A stretch of 64,000 nt of DNA from Elephas maximus indicus. Its lineage: Eukaryota > Chordata > Mammalia > Proboscidea > Elephantidae. Within the stretch, counting starts at the first letter, position 1; each line of letters starts with the position of its first letter. Location of the stretch: contig NC_064839.1 of the NCBI RefSeq assembly GCF_024166365.1, forward strand, positions 17,160,878-17,224,877, given 5' to 3'. Under the pieces are notes generated by a model. It was not told where the DNA came from. It ran no database searches and saw only the letters and a list, made by a program, of their open reading frames with translations. The position numbers and the translations under genes were made by a program. Below are positions 10,113-21,599 of the stretch, piece after piece.

Positions 10113-11588
10113 CTGGAAGGGTGGCACGCTTTAAGATTTGTACCAGCCAGTGCACTTCAGAGGCTAAGGCTTGGGGAGATGGCTGGGTCTGCCTGGCATG
10201 GGACCTCAGAGTTCCTGAAAAAGGGTGAATGTTCCCTCCCCTCAACCCTTCTATGTATAGGCCATCAAGCAGACATCTGTTCCCAACCTGGCTGAGTCCA
10301 CCCACCACCGACAAGCCCAAATGGCCCATCATCCCAAGGTGCTTTCTTGGCTCTGAGAGGCCGCATTGTGGTTGTGCTGCACTGCCTGCTTCTGGCCTGT
10401 GGGTTGACATTGTGAAAACCTGTGCTCCTGTGGAGGGGACTGTGGCTTGCTCATCTCTGCATTCCCTACAACGCTGGCCCCATGGCTGGCACCAGGCCTC
10501 CTTGAGCATATCCCAGCAAATGGTGGAGGGATGCTGGGTTCCAGGCTCAGCCTGGCCAGCCCCGACCTCACTCATTTCCCACCTGCCATGCTTCCTGACC
10601 GTCTCGTGCTCATACCACTCCTGCCTTGAAAGCAGCCTACCTCTTTCCCTGCCTGGACAACTTATCACGGTGTTTCTTAAAACTTTTGTGAGACCTGAGC
10701 CCGTCTAAGAATCTTGGGAACACTGGATCCCTCACCAGCAAAATGCACATGCGAGTTCGCATTTTATTTTATGGGATCATGGGTCCCAGAAGCCTTTCTC
10801 CAATATGTCCTTCAAGGGCCAGCCGACATTTGACTTCTACTGTCCCTTGGCATTTGAGTGAGAGCCTCTCAGCTTATTCTTTTGGCCTTTTTCATGACAT
10901 TTCAAATGTCTTTTTACGATCAGTTTCTTCATTAAATTTGAGAGCCAGCCTAATGTTTGACCTGTGCCTATTTTCCAGTGCCCTGCAGAGGGCCTGGAAC
11001 ACAGCACGTTTTCAATTGGCATGTCTCGAATGATTGCGTGAATGAATGAATGGGTGGCAGTTTGTTCCAAGAGATGGCACTGTAGCAGATGCCGTCAGTG
11101 CCTGGCTATGCCAGTCAGCATTTCCTTCTGGAAGCACCTGCCACTCTTGGCCTGAGGGCTTTCTTGGGACATAAGAGCTTGCTCAAAAGCATCCTTCAGC
11201 TGGTGAAGATGGGATTTAGTGAGTAAATAGCCTGCCTGCCTCATCCCCCAGGTGCACCATCTCTGAGATATTATCCAAACAGCCTCCCAAAGATCCTCAC
11301 CAGGCTTGGGTCCAGTTGCCCACAGCAGTAATCTGCTCATTGACACTATACTGGCTTCTTGCCCTTCCCTTCCTCACCTTCCCACCCTCCTACCATGCCT
11401 TCTACAATCATCTCCCAGATAAACAACTTGTACCCAAATCCTTGTCTCAGTCTCTACATTGGGGTAATCCAAGTTAAGAGAGCTGCCCAGCTAGAAGACA
11501 CCATTGCATACATTGAGGGGACCCACGTGCTTACTTCAAATGTCTTCAGACCTCTACACCCTGACCAAGCCCCAAGCTTCAAGCCCAC
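10113..11588 (-). other. SNX20: SNX20 intron between the first two coding exons
   Basis: Bounded by the donor TTAG|GTGGGC at 11588 and the acceptor at 10113. Mostly unique sequence. No repeat dominates it and no additional exon could be supported. Confidence 0.85.
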
Positions 11589-11730
11589 CTAAGTGTCCTT
11601 CAGGTCCTGGATGTGGGAGGTCTGGACCAGTGGCTGATGCTTCTTGCTTGGTCCTTGCCACACACTGGGCTGCAGGGTGCCCTGTCCAACCAGGACCCCC
11701 AGGGTGCTCAGGACTTGCCATGCTCCAAGG
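11589..11730 (-). CDS. SNX20: SNX20 first coding exon (residues 1-44, start at 11721)
   Basis: The acceptor (TCCTTGGCAG) at 11731 is followed by nine untranslated bases and the ATG at 11721-11719. The exon encodes [15 protein letters not shown] to GPEGHL and leaves one base of the next codon before the donor TTAG|GTGGGC. The low-complexity, proline-rich N terminus ahead of the PX domain is like human SNX20 (316 residues), so this start is favoured over the upstream ATG at 11745, which lies in the intron. Summed exons give 44+51+222 = 317 residues with no frame break. The untranslated first exon and promoter must lie upstream (higher coordinates) and were not located with certainty. Confidence 0.94.
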
Positions 11731-12008
11731 CTGCCAAGGACACAAGAGAGATCAGTGAGTGCCCACTCATGTTGGGGTTCCTGGTAGTTTCTGGGGAGCC
11801 TATGATCTGTGTCATATTCCCTGCTGGCAGGCAGAAGGGAATGACAACATCCTTGCTGCTGAGTCCTCTGCCATCCACCCAGCTGCCCATCCAGTTGCCA
11901 GATGCTAAACGTGGGCTTCCCCTTTGCACCCAGCGTAGTGTGGAGAGCTGCACAGGTCACTCCCAGGGTAAGCAGGTCCTTATTGTATTGTTAGGATCCT
12001 TGTATTAT

Positions 12009-12720
12009 TGAGTCGAGTTTTAAATGAGGTGATCCCAAGTGTGGTACAATGGATCGCTTTTGTGAGGCCTTTCTTGCCATGTTCTTATAACTCCCACCCA
12101 GGTGATTGGCCGGGACTGTGCAGATAGGGTAAATGTAGCCCACCAAAGGGGTTTGTCAATATTGCCAACCCACTGGAATTGAAATGAGCTACCCCAGAGG
12201 CAGGAAAGAGGAGAATCCCACCACCACTAAGGAAGAATACCCAGAAGCGGAAAGCACATCATTTGGACCCAGGATGCCTGCACTGAGAAGCTCCTGGAAC
12301 CAGGAGACTGAGAGAGAGAGAGAGAGCGCTGTAGCCCCGAAGACAGCGAGAAGCAGTGGCAGGAGAGACTGGCAGGAGACCGAGCAGCAGGCTTCCTGGT
12401 CCACAGAGTGACAAAGCTGAGTGCCTAGGTTGCCTCTGGGGATTTATTGCCAGGGGCTGAAAAAGCTTTGTAACACTTGCCTGAGCAGGGCAGACCAGGG
12501 CAGAGGCCTAGGACCAGAGAGAGGTATACCTGCGAGCACAGCTGAAAATAGGCTGTCCTGATGGAATCACTGTATCTTGAGCATTCCTGATCCTGAATTG
12601 TAACCTGTTACTTCCCTAATAAACCCCATAATCGTAAGTATTATCTGTGAGTTCTGTGTGGCCACTGAAATGAATTATTGAACTCAGCAGGGTGTAGAGA
12701 GTGCCATGGAAGGGAGAGTT
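12009..12720 (+). mobile_element. ERVL-like LTR with a short internal remnant
   Basis: LTR-like features: a GA-rich stretch at 12311-12324, a polyadenylation signal CCTAATAAACCCC near 12618, and, just after the putative LTR end, TTGGTGTCAGAATTGG (about 12719), which resembles a leucine-tRNA primer binding site of ERVL. A remnant of internal sequence appears to continue to about 12960. LTR edges are approximate and no retroviral genes are visible. Confidence 0.5.
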
Positions 12721-13039
12721 GGTGTCAGAATTGGCAAAGATGGCAGAGAGAGGAGGCATATCTGACCTCTGCCTCATAAGAATCAGCCTTGGGCAATCGA
12801 TCTTGATTCTCCTTTCCCCTTATGAAGAGAGGAAGTTTGACGCCATCTCCACGCCATTTTTACACCAAGCAAAGGTAATGGCTTCAGTAATTACTTGGGA
12901 GAAAGGTGCTGTCTTGTCTAGATGAATGTTCCAATTCTCCATTGTATATTACACATGCAATGAAATCCCAGTTTTCAGAGCAGGTTGACACTGGTATGGA
13001 TTTTTTTCACAATTCTCTCTTTCTTTCTATCTAAGCAAA

Positions 13040-13685
13040 CATTTACAGAGAGTTTACTATACCCACTTCATATCCATCTAGGTTGTTCACACCCACTGTC
13101 TTATTTAACATCCACAAAAAAAAATCTATCATTACACCCAATTAACAGATGAGGAAACTGAGGCTTAGCCCCCGGTTCTGCAGCTGGTGAGTGTGCCCAA
13201 TAAGCAATGCCCAGTTGGTCTCAGATGCTTGTTACATGCCAGCCTGAGTTCTATGCTCTTGACGTGGTCTCTCTCAGTCTAACCACCCTGGGTGACCGAG
13301 ACTATTGTTATGTCTATTTCACAATGAAGGAACTGAGACTTAGAGTTGCCCAAGATCAACAGCTAGTAAATGATGGACAGGCCACAAACCCAGGCTGGGC
13401 TGACTACAGAATCCTCTCCACCCTCGTCAGGGGTGGAGGGCAGGCAGGCCAAATCCTGGGGTCCAACTTATGCAGTAGCTCTGCTTGTGACCCAGGTAAG
13501 GGAACCAGTTGACATCACATCTGGTGAGCTACTTAACTTCTCTGTGCCTCAGTTTCCTACAAAATGGGCATGATAATAGAACTCACCTTCATGAGGCTGG
13601 TAGAGGATTAGGTCAGACAGACCATGTAAAACATCGGTTCAGGGCCCCACACATACTATAGTAATATAATATTATTATATTAGGG
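13040..13685. repeat. MIR/L2-type old repeats
   Basis: Several MIR-like phrases (AGATGAGGAAACTGAGGC near 13150; TGTGCCTCAGTTTCC near 13540). Individual edges are not resolved. The rest of the stretch is unremarkable. Confidence 0.5.
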
Positions 13686-14598
13686 TGTCTTAGTTATCTA
13701 GTGCTGCCACAACAGAAGTACCACAAATGGATGGCTTTAACAAAGAGAAATGTATTCTTTCACAGCCTAGTAGGTTAAAAGTCTGAATTCAGGGCACCAA
13801 CTCTAGGGGAAGGCTTTCTCTGTTGACTCTGGAGGAAAGTCCTTGTCATCAGTCTTCCCCTGATCTAGGAGAGTCTCAGTGCAGGGACCCTGGGCCCAAA
13901 GGACGTGCTTTGCTCCTGGCACCATTTTCCTGGTGGTATGGGGTCCCCCATCTCTCTGTTTGCTTCTTTTGTTTATATCTCAAAAATAATTGACTTGTGG
14001 CAGGTCCAAGATGGGGAGTAGCCAGACGCTTCCTGTGGTCCTTCTTACAACAAAACCCCCCCAAAAAAACAAGTGAATCAAATATATATGACAAACTAGG
14101 AGCCCCAAACATCATAGGCAAAGTTTGGGAATGGGACTGAGCGACAAGGGGAGGGAGAAATGGTTCAGAAGCAGTGAGGAGTTGCCGGACCTGACCCAGG
14201 AAAACCTACCCACCTAAGTGCTCTAGGAAACAGGGACATGCTTTCCTCACAGACACTCAGGGGTGGTTTTCGCCCTCTGCTTTACTCGGGGTGTGACCGC
14301 CTATTGTACCCAGATATCTGTGCCTACACCAATCACCCCTGCTCATCTAGGACTGTAGGTAAGAGCCTGCACCACACACTTGGTGACTATCTGGACACCT
14401 GAGCTGAATCCATACAAGAGAAGTGAATGGACTCCTGGGCTCACATACCTAGTAACAGCTCTAACCACTTGGTGACAGGATATTAGAGCTTCAATGGCAT
14501 CAATAATCAAACTAGCTCACATGAACAGCCTATCTGGGCATATCAAAACAAGAAGCTAGGACACAGTAAGCAAACATAAAATAAATGCAATAACATCA

Positions 14599-15640
14599 AT
14601 GGCTTGGAAACAACAGTCAATATCAAATCACATAAGGAGGCAGACCACGATGGCTTCAGCAAGCTCCCAAAACAAAGAATCAAGAAATCTTCCAGATGAA
14701 GAAAATTTCCTGGAATTACCAGAGGTAGAATACAAAAGATTAAGATACAGAACTCTTCAGGAGATCAGGAAGATCAGGAAAAACACAGAACAAGCCAAGG
14801 AATGCACAGACAAAGCATTAGAGGAACTTAAGCAGATTAGATTAGAGCACAATGACAAATTTAGTAGGATGCAAGAATCCATAGAGAGAGAGCAAACAGA
14901 AATTCAGAAGGTTAACAATAAAATTTCAGAATTAGACCATTCAATAGAAAGTCATAAGAGCAGAACTGAGACAATGGAAGTCCGAATTAGTGAGACTGAA
15001 GACAAAGCACTTGGCACCAACATATTTGAGGAAAAATCAGATAAAATAATTAAAAAAAATTAAGAAACCCTGAGAATTATGTGGGACTCTATTGAGAGGA
15101 CTAACCGATGAGCGTTTGGAGTACCAGAGCGGGGGGATAACAGAAAATACGGAGAGACTTATTGAAGATTTGTTGACAGAAAGCTTCCTGATATCATGAA
15201 AGATGAGAAGATACCTACCCAAGATGCTCATTGAACCCACACTAGGTATATCCCAAAAGAAAGTCACCAAGATATATTGTAATCAAACTTGCTGAAACCA
15301 AAGATAAAGAGAGAATTTTAAGAGCAGATAGGGATAAACAAAAAGTCACCTACAAAGGAGAGTCAATAAGAATAATCTCGGACTACTCAGCAGAAACCAT
15401 GCAGGCAAGAAGACAATGGGAGCACATATATAAAGCCTTGAGGGAAAAAAATTGCCAGGCTAGAATTATATATCCAGCAAAACTGTCTCTCAAATATAAT
15501 GGCCAAATTAGGACATTTCAAGACAAACAGAAGTTTAGGGAATTTGCAAAAACCAAACCAAAATTATGAGAAATGCTAAAGGGAGTCTTCCAGTTAGAAA
15601 GTCAATAACAATAATAACCCCAAGCAAGAACATAGGACAC
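14599..15640 (+). pseudogene. L1 ORF1 remnant
   Basis: The open part (14599-15060) encodes a highly charged, coiled-coil-like stretch (for example EEVEYKRL-like heptads and KISELDHSIESHKS), which suits the trimerising N terminus of L1 ORF1p. A stop at 15061 is followed by frame-shifted sequence that still resembles the RNA-binding C-terminal part. Confidence 0.8.
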
Positions 15641-15899
15641 AGCAACCAGATATCAACCCAGATAGGGAAATCACAAAAATAAATCAAAGCTAAAATGCTC
15701 AAAACAGGGAAATAGAGATGTCAATATGTAAAAGATGACAACATTAAATCAAAAAAGAGGGACTAAAAAAATGTAGTCATAGGTCTTTCATATGGAGAGG
15801 AAGTCAGAGCAATACAAAATGAATACAATGAAAAAGAGGAAAAGAAAATATATAAAGAAAAACAACTCAGCACAGGAAAGTAAGTGGAACAAAGAAACT

Positions 15900-18800
15900 G
15901 TCAATGACACACAAAGACATCAAAATGACAGCACTAAACTCACTGAGTGTAAATGGACTAAATGCAGTAATAAAGAGACAGAGTGTGGCAGAATGAATTA
16001 AAAAACATGATCCATCTATATGCTGCCTACAAGAGACACACGTTAGACTTAGAGACACAAAGAAACTAAAACTCAAAGGATGGAAAAAAATATATCAAGC
16101 AGGCAACAACAAAAAAAAAAGAGCAAGAGGTTTCAGGGGACATCTAGGCCAACCAGCATAATAAAATCTATTAAGAAAACATTCTGCATCCCAGTTTGGA
16201 GAGTGGTGTCTGGGGCCATAAACATTAGTGAGTGGCCATATAAGATGCATCAATTGGTCTCAACCCACCTGGAGCAAAGGAGAATGAAGAACACCAAGGA
16301 CACAAGGTAATTATGAGCCCAAGAGACAGAAAGGGTCACATAAATCAGAGACTACATCAGCCTGAGACCAGAACTAGATGGCGTCCGGCAATAACTGATG
16401 ACTGCCCTGACAGGAGAGCAGTGGGATGCAGACCTCAAATCCTCATAAAAAGACCAGACTTAATGGTCTGACTGAGACTAGAAGGACCCTGGAGGTCATG
16501 GTCCCCAGACCTTCTGTTAGCCCAAGACAGGAAACATTCCCAAAGCCAACACTTCAGACAGGGATTGGACTGGATTATAAGATAGAAAATGATGCTGGCG
16601 AGGAGTGGGCTTCTTGGATCAAGTAGATACATGAGACTGTGGGCAGCTCCTGTCTGCAGAGATGAGAAGGCAAAGGGGGACAGAAGCTGGCTGAATGGAC
16701 ACAGAAATAGAGGATGAAGAGAAGGAATGTGCCGTCTCATTGGGGGAGAGCAACTAGGAGTATGTAGCAAGGTATACATAAATTTTTGTATAAGAGGATG
16801 ACTTGACTTGTAAACTTTCACTTAAAGCACAATAAAAATTAAAAAAAAAAAAGAGCAAGAGTGGCAATATTAATTTCTGACAAAATAAACTTTAAGTAAA
16901 ATCCACCACAAAAGATAAGGAAGGACACTATATAATGATTAAAGGGTCCATACACCAGGAGGACATAACCATAATAAATATTTACATACCCAACGACAGA
17001 GCTCCAGAATGCATAAAATGAACTAACGGCATTGAAAAGAGAGATAGACAGCTCCACAGTAATAATAGGAGACTTTAACACACTACTGTCAGTGAAGGAC
17101 AGAACATCTAGAAAGAAGCTCAATAAAGACACAGAAGATCTAAATGCCACAATCAACCAACTTGACCTCATAGGTATATATAGAACACTCCACCCAACAG
17201 CAGCCAAGTATAGTTCCTTTTCCAACCCACATGGAACATTCTCCAGAATAGACCACATATTAGGCCATAAAGCAAGCCTTAACAGAATCCAAAACATCGA
17301 AATATTACAAAGCATCTTTTCTGACAATAAAGCCATAAAAGTAGAAATCAATAACAGAAAAAGAAAGAGAAAAATATCAAACACATGGAAACCAAAAAAC
17401 ACCTTGCTCAAAAACTTTTGGGTTGTGGAAAAATTAAGGACAGAATAAAGAAATTCATAGAATCAAATGAGAATGAGAACACATCCTACCAGAACCTTTG
17501 GGACACAGAAAAGCAGTGCTCAGAGGTCAATTTATAGCAATAAATGCACATATCCAAAAAGAAGAAAGGGCCAAAATCAAAGAATTAACCCTACAACTTG
17601 AACAAATGGAAAGATAACAGCAAAAGAAACCCTTGAGCACCAGAAGAAAACATAGTAAAAATTAGAGCAGAATTAAATAAAATAGAGACTAGAAAAACAA
17701 TTGAAAGAGTTAACAAGACCAAAAGTTGATTCTTTGAAAAGATCAACGAAATTAATCTTTTCACTGGCCAAAGTGACAAAACAAAAACAGGAGAGGAAGC
17801 AAATAACCCAAATAAGAAATGAGATGGGTGATATTGCAACAGACCCAACTGAAATTAAAAGAATCATAACAGAATACTATGAAAAATTGTACTCTAACAA
17901 ATTTGAAAACCTAGAGGAAAAGAACAAATTTTTAGAAACACACTGCCTACCTAAACTAACACAAACAGAGGTAGAACAACTAAATGCACCTATAACAAAA
18001 GAAGAGATTGAAAAGGTAATTTAAAAGGTCACAACAACAAAAAAAAAAAGCCATGGCCCTAACGGCTTCACTGGAGAATTCTACCAAACTTCCAGAGAAG
18101 TGTTAACACCACTACTACTAAAGGTATTTCAGAGCACAGGAAAAGATGGAATACTCCCAAACTCATTCTATGAAGCCAGCATAACCCTGATACCAAAACC
18201 AAGTAAAGACACCACAAAAAAAGGAAATTACAGACCAATATCCCTCATGAACTTAGACACAAAAATCTTCAACAAAATTCTAGCCAAGAGAATTCAACAT
18301 TTCAAAAAAATAATTCACCATGGCCAAGTAGGATTCATATCAAGTATGCAGGGATGGTTCAACATTAGAAAAACAATCAACGTAATCCACCACATAAATA
18401 AAAGACAAGAACCACATGATCCTATCAATAGACGCAGAAAAGGCAGTTGACAAAGTCCAACACAGATTCATGATAAAAACTCTCAGCAAAATAGAAATAG
18501 AAGGGAAATTCCTCAACATAATAAGGGGTGTTTTTACAAACCCAACAGCGACATCCTCCTAAATGGAGAGAGTCTGAAAGCATTTCCCTTGAGAACGGGA
18601 ACCAGACAAAGATGCCCTTTATCACTACTCTTATTCAACATTGTGCTGGAGGTCCTATCCAGAGCAATTATGCTAGAAAAAGAAATAAAGAGCTTCTGAA
18701 TTGGTAAGGAAGAAATAAAAGTATCTCTATTTGCAGATGATATGATCTTATACACAGAAAATCCCAAAGAATCCACAAGAAAACTACTGGAACAAATAGA

Positions 18801-20450
18801 TTTCAGCAAAGTATCACGATACAGGATAAACATACAAAAATCAGTTGGATTCCTCTATACCAGCAAAAAGAACATTGAAGAAGAAATCAGTAAATCAATA
18901 CCATTTACAGTAGCCCCCAAGAAGATAAAATACTTAGGAATAAATCTAACCAGAGATGTAAAAGACCTATACAAAGAAAACTACAAGATGTTACGGCAAG
19001 AAACCAAAAGAGACCTACATAAGTGGAAAAACATACCCTTGCTCTATTCTACACCAAGGAATCTGCAAATACAATGCAATCTCAAGCCAAATTCCAATGG
19101 CATTTTTTAATGAGATGGAGTAACAAATCACCGACTTCATATGGAAAGGGAAGAGGCCACTGATATGTAAAGTATTACTGAAAAAGAAGACCAAAGTGGG
19201 TGACCTCACGCTACCTGATTTTAGAGCCTATTATACCACCACAGTAGTCAAAACAGCCTGGTACTGGTACAACAACAGATACACAGGCCAGTGGAACAGA
19301 GTTGAGAATCCAGACATAAATTCATCCACCTGTGAGCAGCTGGTATTTGACAAAGGTCCAAAGTCCTTTAAATGGGGGAGGCAGTCTCTTTAACAAATGG
19401 TGCCGGCATAACTGGATATCCATCTGCAAAAAAATGAAACAAGACCCATACCTCACACCATGCACAAAAAATAACTCAAAATGGATCAAAGACCTAACTA
19501 TAAAATCTAAAACGAAAAAGATAATGGAAGAAAAAATAGGGACAACACTAGAAGCCCTAATACATGGCGTAAACATTATACAAAACATTACTAACAATGT
19601 ACAAACACCAGAAGAGAAACTAGATAACTGGGAGCTCCTCAAAATCAAACACTTGTGCTCATTCAAAGACTTCACCAAAAGAGTAAAAAGACAACTTACA
19701 CACTGCGAAAAATTTTTGAGCTATGACAAATCCAATCAGTGTCTAATCTCTAAAATCTAAAAGATACTGCAAAACCTTACCAACAAAAAGACGAATAACC
19801 CAACTAAAAAATGGGCAAAGAAGACATTCAGGTGGCTAACAGGTACATGAAGAAATGCTCACGATCATTAGTCATTAGAGAAATGCAAATCAAAACTAAA
19901 ATGAGATACCTTCTTATCCCAACAAGGCTGGCATTAATCCAAAAAACACAAAATAATGAATGTTGGAGAGAATGTGGAGAGACTGGAACACTTATACACT
20001 GCTGGTGGGAATGTAAAATGGTACAACCACTTTGGAAATCGATTGGGCACTTCCTTTAAAATCTAGAAATAGAACTACCCATACAATCCAGCAATCCCAT
20101 TCCTTGGAATATATCCTAGAGCAGTAAGAGCCTTCACACCCATGTTCGTTGCAGCACTGTTTACAATAGCAAAAAGATGGAAGTGACCAAGGTGCCCATC
20201 GACGTATGAATAGATAAACAAATTATGGTATGTTGACACAATGAAATACTACACAATGATAAAGAACAAGGATGAATTCGTGGAACATGTCATAACATGG
20301 AGAAATCTGAGAGACATTATGCTGAGTGAAATTAGTCAGTTGCAAAAGGACAAATATTGTATGAGACCACTATTAAAAGAACTCAAGAAAAGGTTTAAAC
20401 ACAGAAGAAAACATTCTTTGATGGTTATGAGGGTGGGGAGGGAGGGAGGG
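15900..20450 (+). pseudogene. L1 ORF2 remnant (endonuclease-reverse transcriptase)
   Basis: Recognisable pieces in order: the endonuclease start (about 15900-16080), the endonuclease core with GDFNT and SRIDHILG (17032-17448), reverse-transcriptase blocks with NYRPISL (18100-18450), and the catalytic LFADDMILY motif (about 18725). The reading frame is broken many times and is interrupted by the nested element at 16130-16852. Confidence 0.88.
16130..16852 (+). mobile_element. 5'-truncated L1 3' end nested in L1 ORF2
   Basis: Only L1 3' UTR sequence, nearly collinear with 20630-21380 of the host L1, ending in AATAAAAATT and poly-A. It is bracketed by AAAAAAGAGCAAGAG at 16115-16129 and 16847-16861, a clear target duplication. 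Confidence 0.93.
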
Positions 20451-20461
20451 AGGGAGTGGGG
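20430..20461 (+). repeat. G-rich tract of the L1 3' UTR
   Basis: Runs of GGG and GGGG separated by single A or T bases (GGGTGGGGAGGG...). A potential G-quadruplex, a common feature of mammalian L1 3' UTRs. Confidence 0.85.
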
Positions 20462-21599
20462 TATTCACTAATTAGATAGTAGACTAGAATTATTTCAGGT
20501 GAAGGGAAGGACAGCACACAATACAGGGGAAGTCAGTACAACTGGACTAATCCAAAAGCTAAGAAGTTTCCTGAATACAACCAAACACTTTGAGGGACAG
20601 AGTAGCAGGGGTGGCAGTCTGAGGAGCATGGTTTTAGGGGACATCTACGTCAACTGGTGTAAAAAAGTATATTAAGAAAACATTCTGCATCCCACTTTGG
20701 TGAGCAGCATCTGGGGTCTTAAAAGCTAGCAAGCAGCCATCTAAGATATATCAATTGGTCTCAACCCACCTGGAGCAAAGGAGAATGAAAAATACCAAAT
20801 ATACAAGGAAAATATGAGCCCAAGTGAAAGAAAGGGCCACATAAATCAGAGTCTCCATCAGCCTGAGGCCAGAAGAACTAGATGGTGCCCAGCTACCACC
20901 AATGACTATCCTGACAGTGAACACAACAGAGAATCCCTGATGGAGCAGGAGAAAAATAGAATGCAGACCTCAAATTTCTAGTAAAAAGACCAGACTTAGT
21001 GGTCTTACTGAGACTGGAGGGACCCCAGAGGTCATGGCTCCTGGACTCTCTGTTAGCCCAAAACTAAAACCATTCTGGAAGCTAACTCTTCAGACTGGAC
21101 TATAAGACATAAAATGGCACTGGTGAGGAGTATGTTTCTTAGCTCAAGAGGACACATGAGACTATGTGGGCAGCTCCTGTCTAGAGGCGAGATGAGAAGG
21201 TAGAGGCAGACAGGAGGAGTTGGTTGAATGGACATGGGAAATACAGGGTGGAGAGGAGGAGTGTGCTGTCACACTGTAGGGAGAACAACTAGGGCCACAT
21301 AAAAACATGTATATAACTTTTTATATGAGAAACTGACTTGAATTGTAGATTTTCACTTAAAGCACAATAAAAAAAAAAAAGAGATTGACTCAATATACAA
21401 CCTAATCGTGTAGACTGAGGCCTGCCTCATTCACATAACTGCCTCTAATCTTGCCTCATTAACATCATAGAGGTTAAGATTTACAACACATAGGAAAATC
21501 ACATGCAATCACAAAATGGTGAAGAATCACACAATACTGGGAATCGTGGCTTAGCCAAGTTGACGTTCATTTATGGGGGACACAATTCAATTCATAACT

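Larger units (their letters stand above)
13997..21380 (+). mobile_element. near full-length L1 LINE, inactive
   Basis: Begins with an L1-like 5' end (GGTCCAAGATGGGGAG) and ends with AATAAA and a poly-A tail at 21367-21380. The flanks AAAATAATTGACT and AAAGAGATTGACT are diverged target duplications within the host LTR. It contains ORF1 and ORF2 remnants, a G-rich 3' UTR tract, and a later nested L1. Removing that insertion (16130-16852) leaves about 6.66 kb. Stops and frame changes in both ORFs make it non-functional. Confidence 0.92.
13686..21599 (-). mobile_element. MaLR solo LTR, split by an L1
   Basis: The LTR starts TGTCTTAGTTATCTAGTGC on the plus strand and runs to about 13996, then resumes at 21381 and ends CAATTCATAACT. 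In its own orientation it runs TG...CA, with the last base changed. The five bases TAGGG flank both ends (13681-13685 and 21600-21604), a target duplication typical of ERVL/MaLR insertions. A full-length L1 later inserted into it. Confidence 0.88.

Noticed and set aside
9904-10668. 254-residue minus-strand frame
   Set aside because: Only the 51-codon part between the acceptor at 10113 and the donor at 9960 is SNX20. The rest is intron.
14599-20450. Functional LINE-1 proteins
   Set aside because: Both ORFs carry stops and frame changes, and ORF2 is split by a nested insertion, so this is a dead copy.
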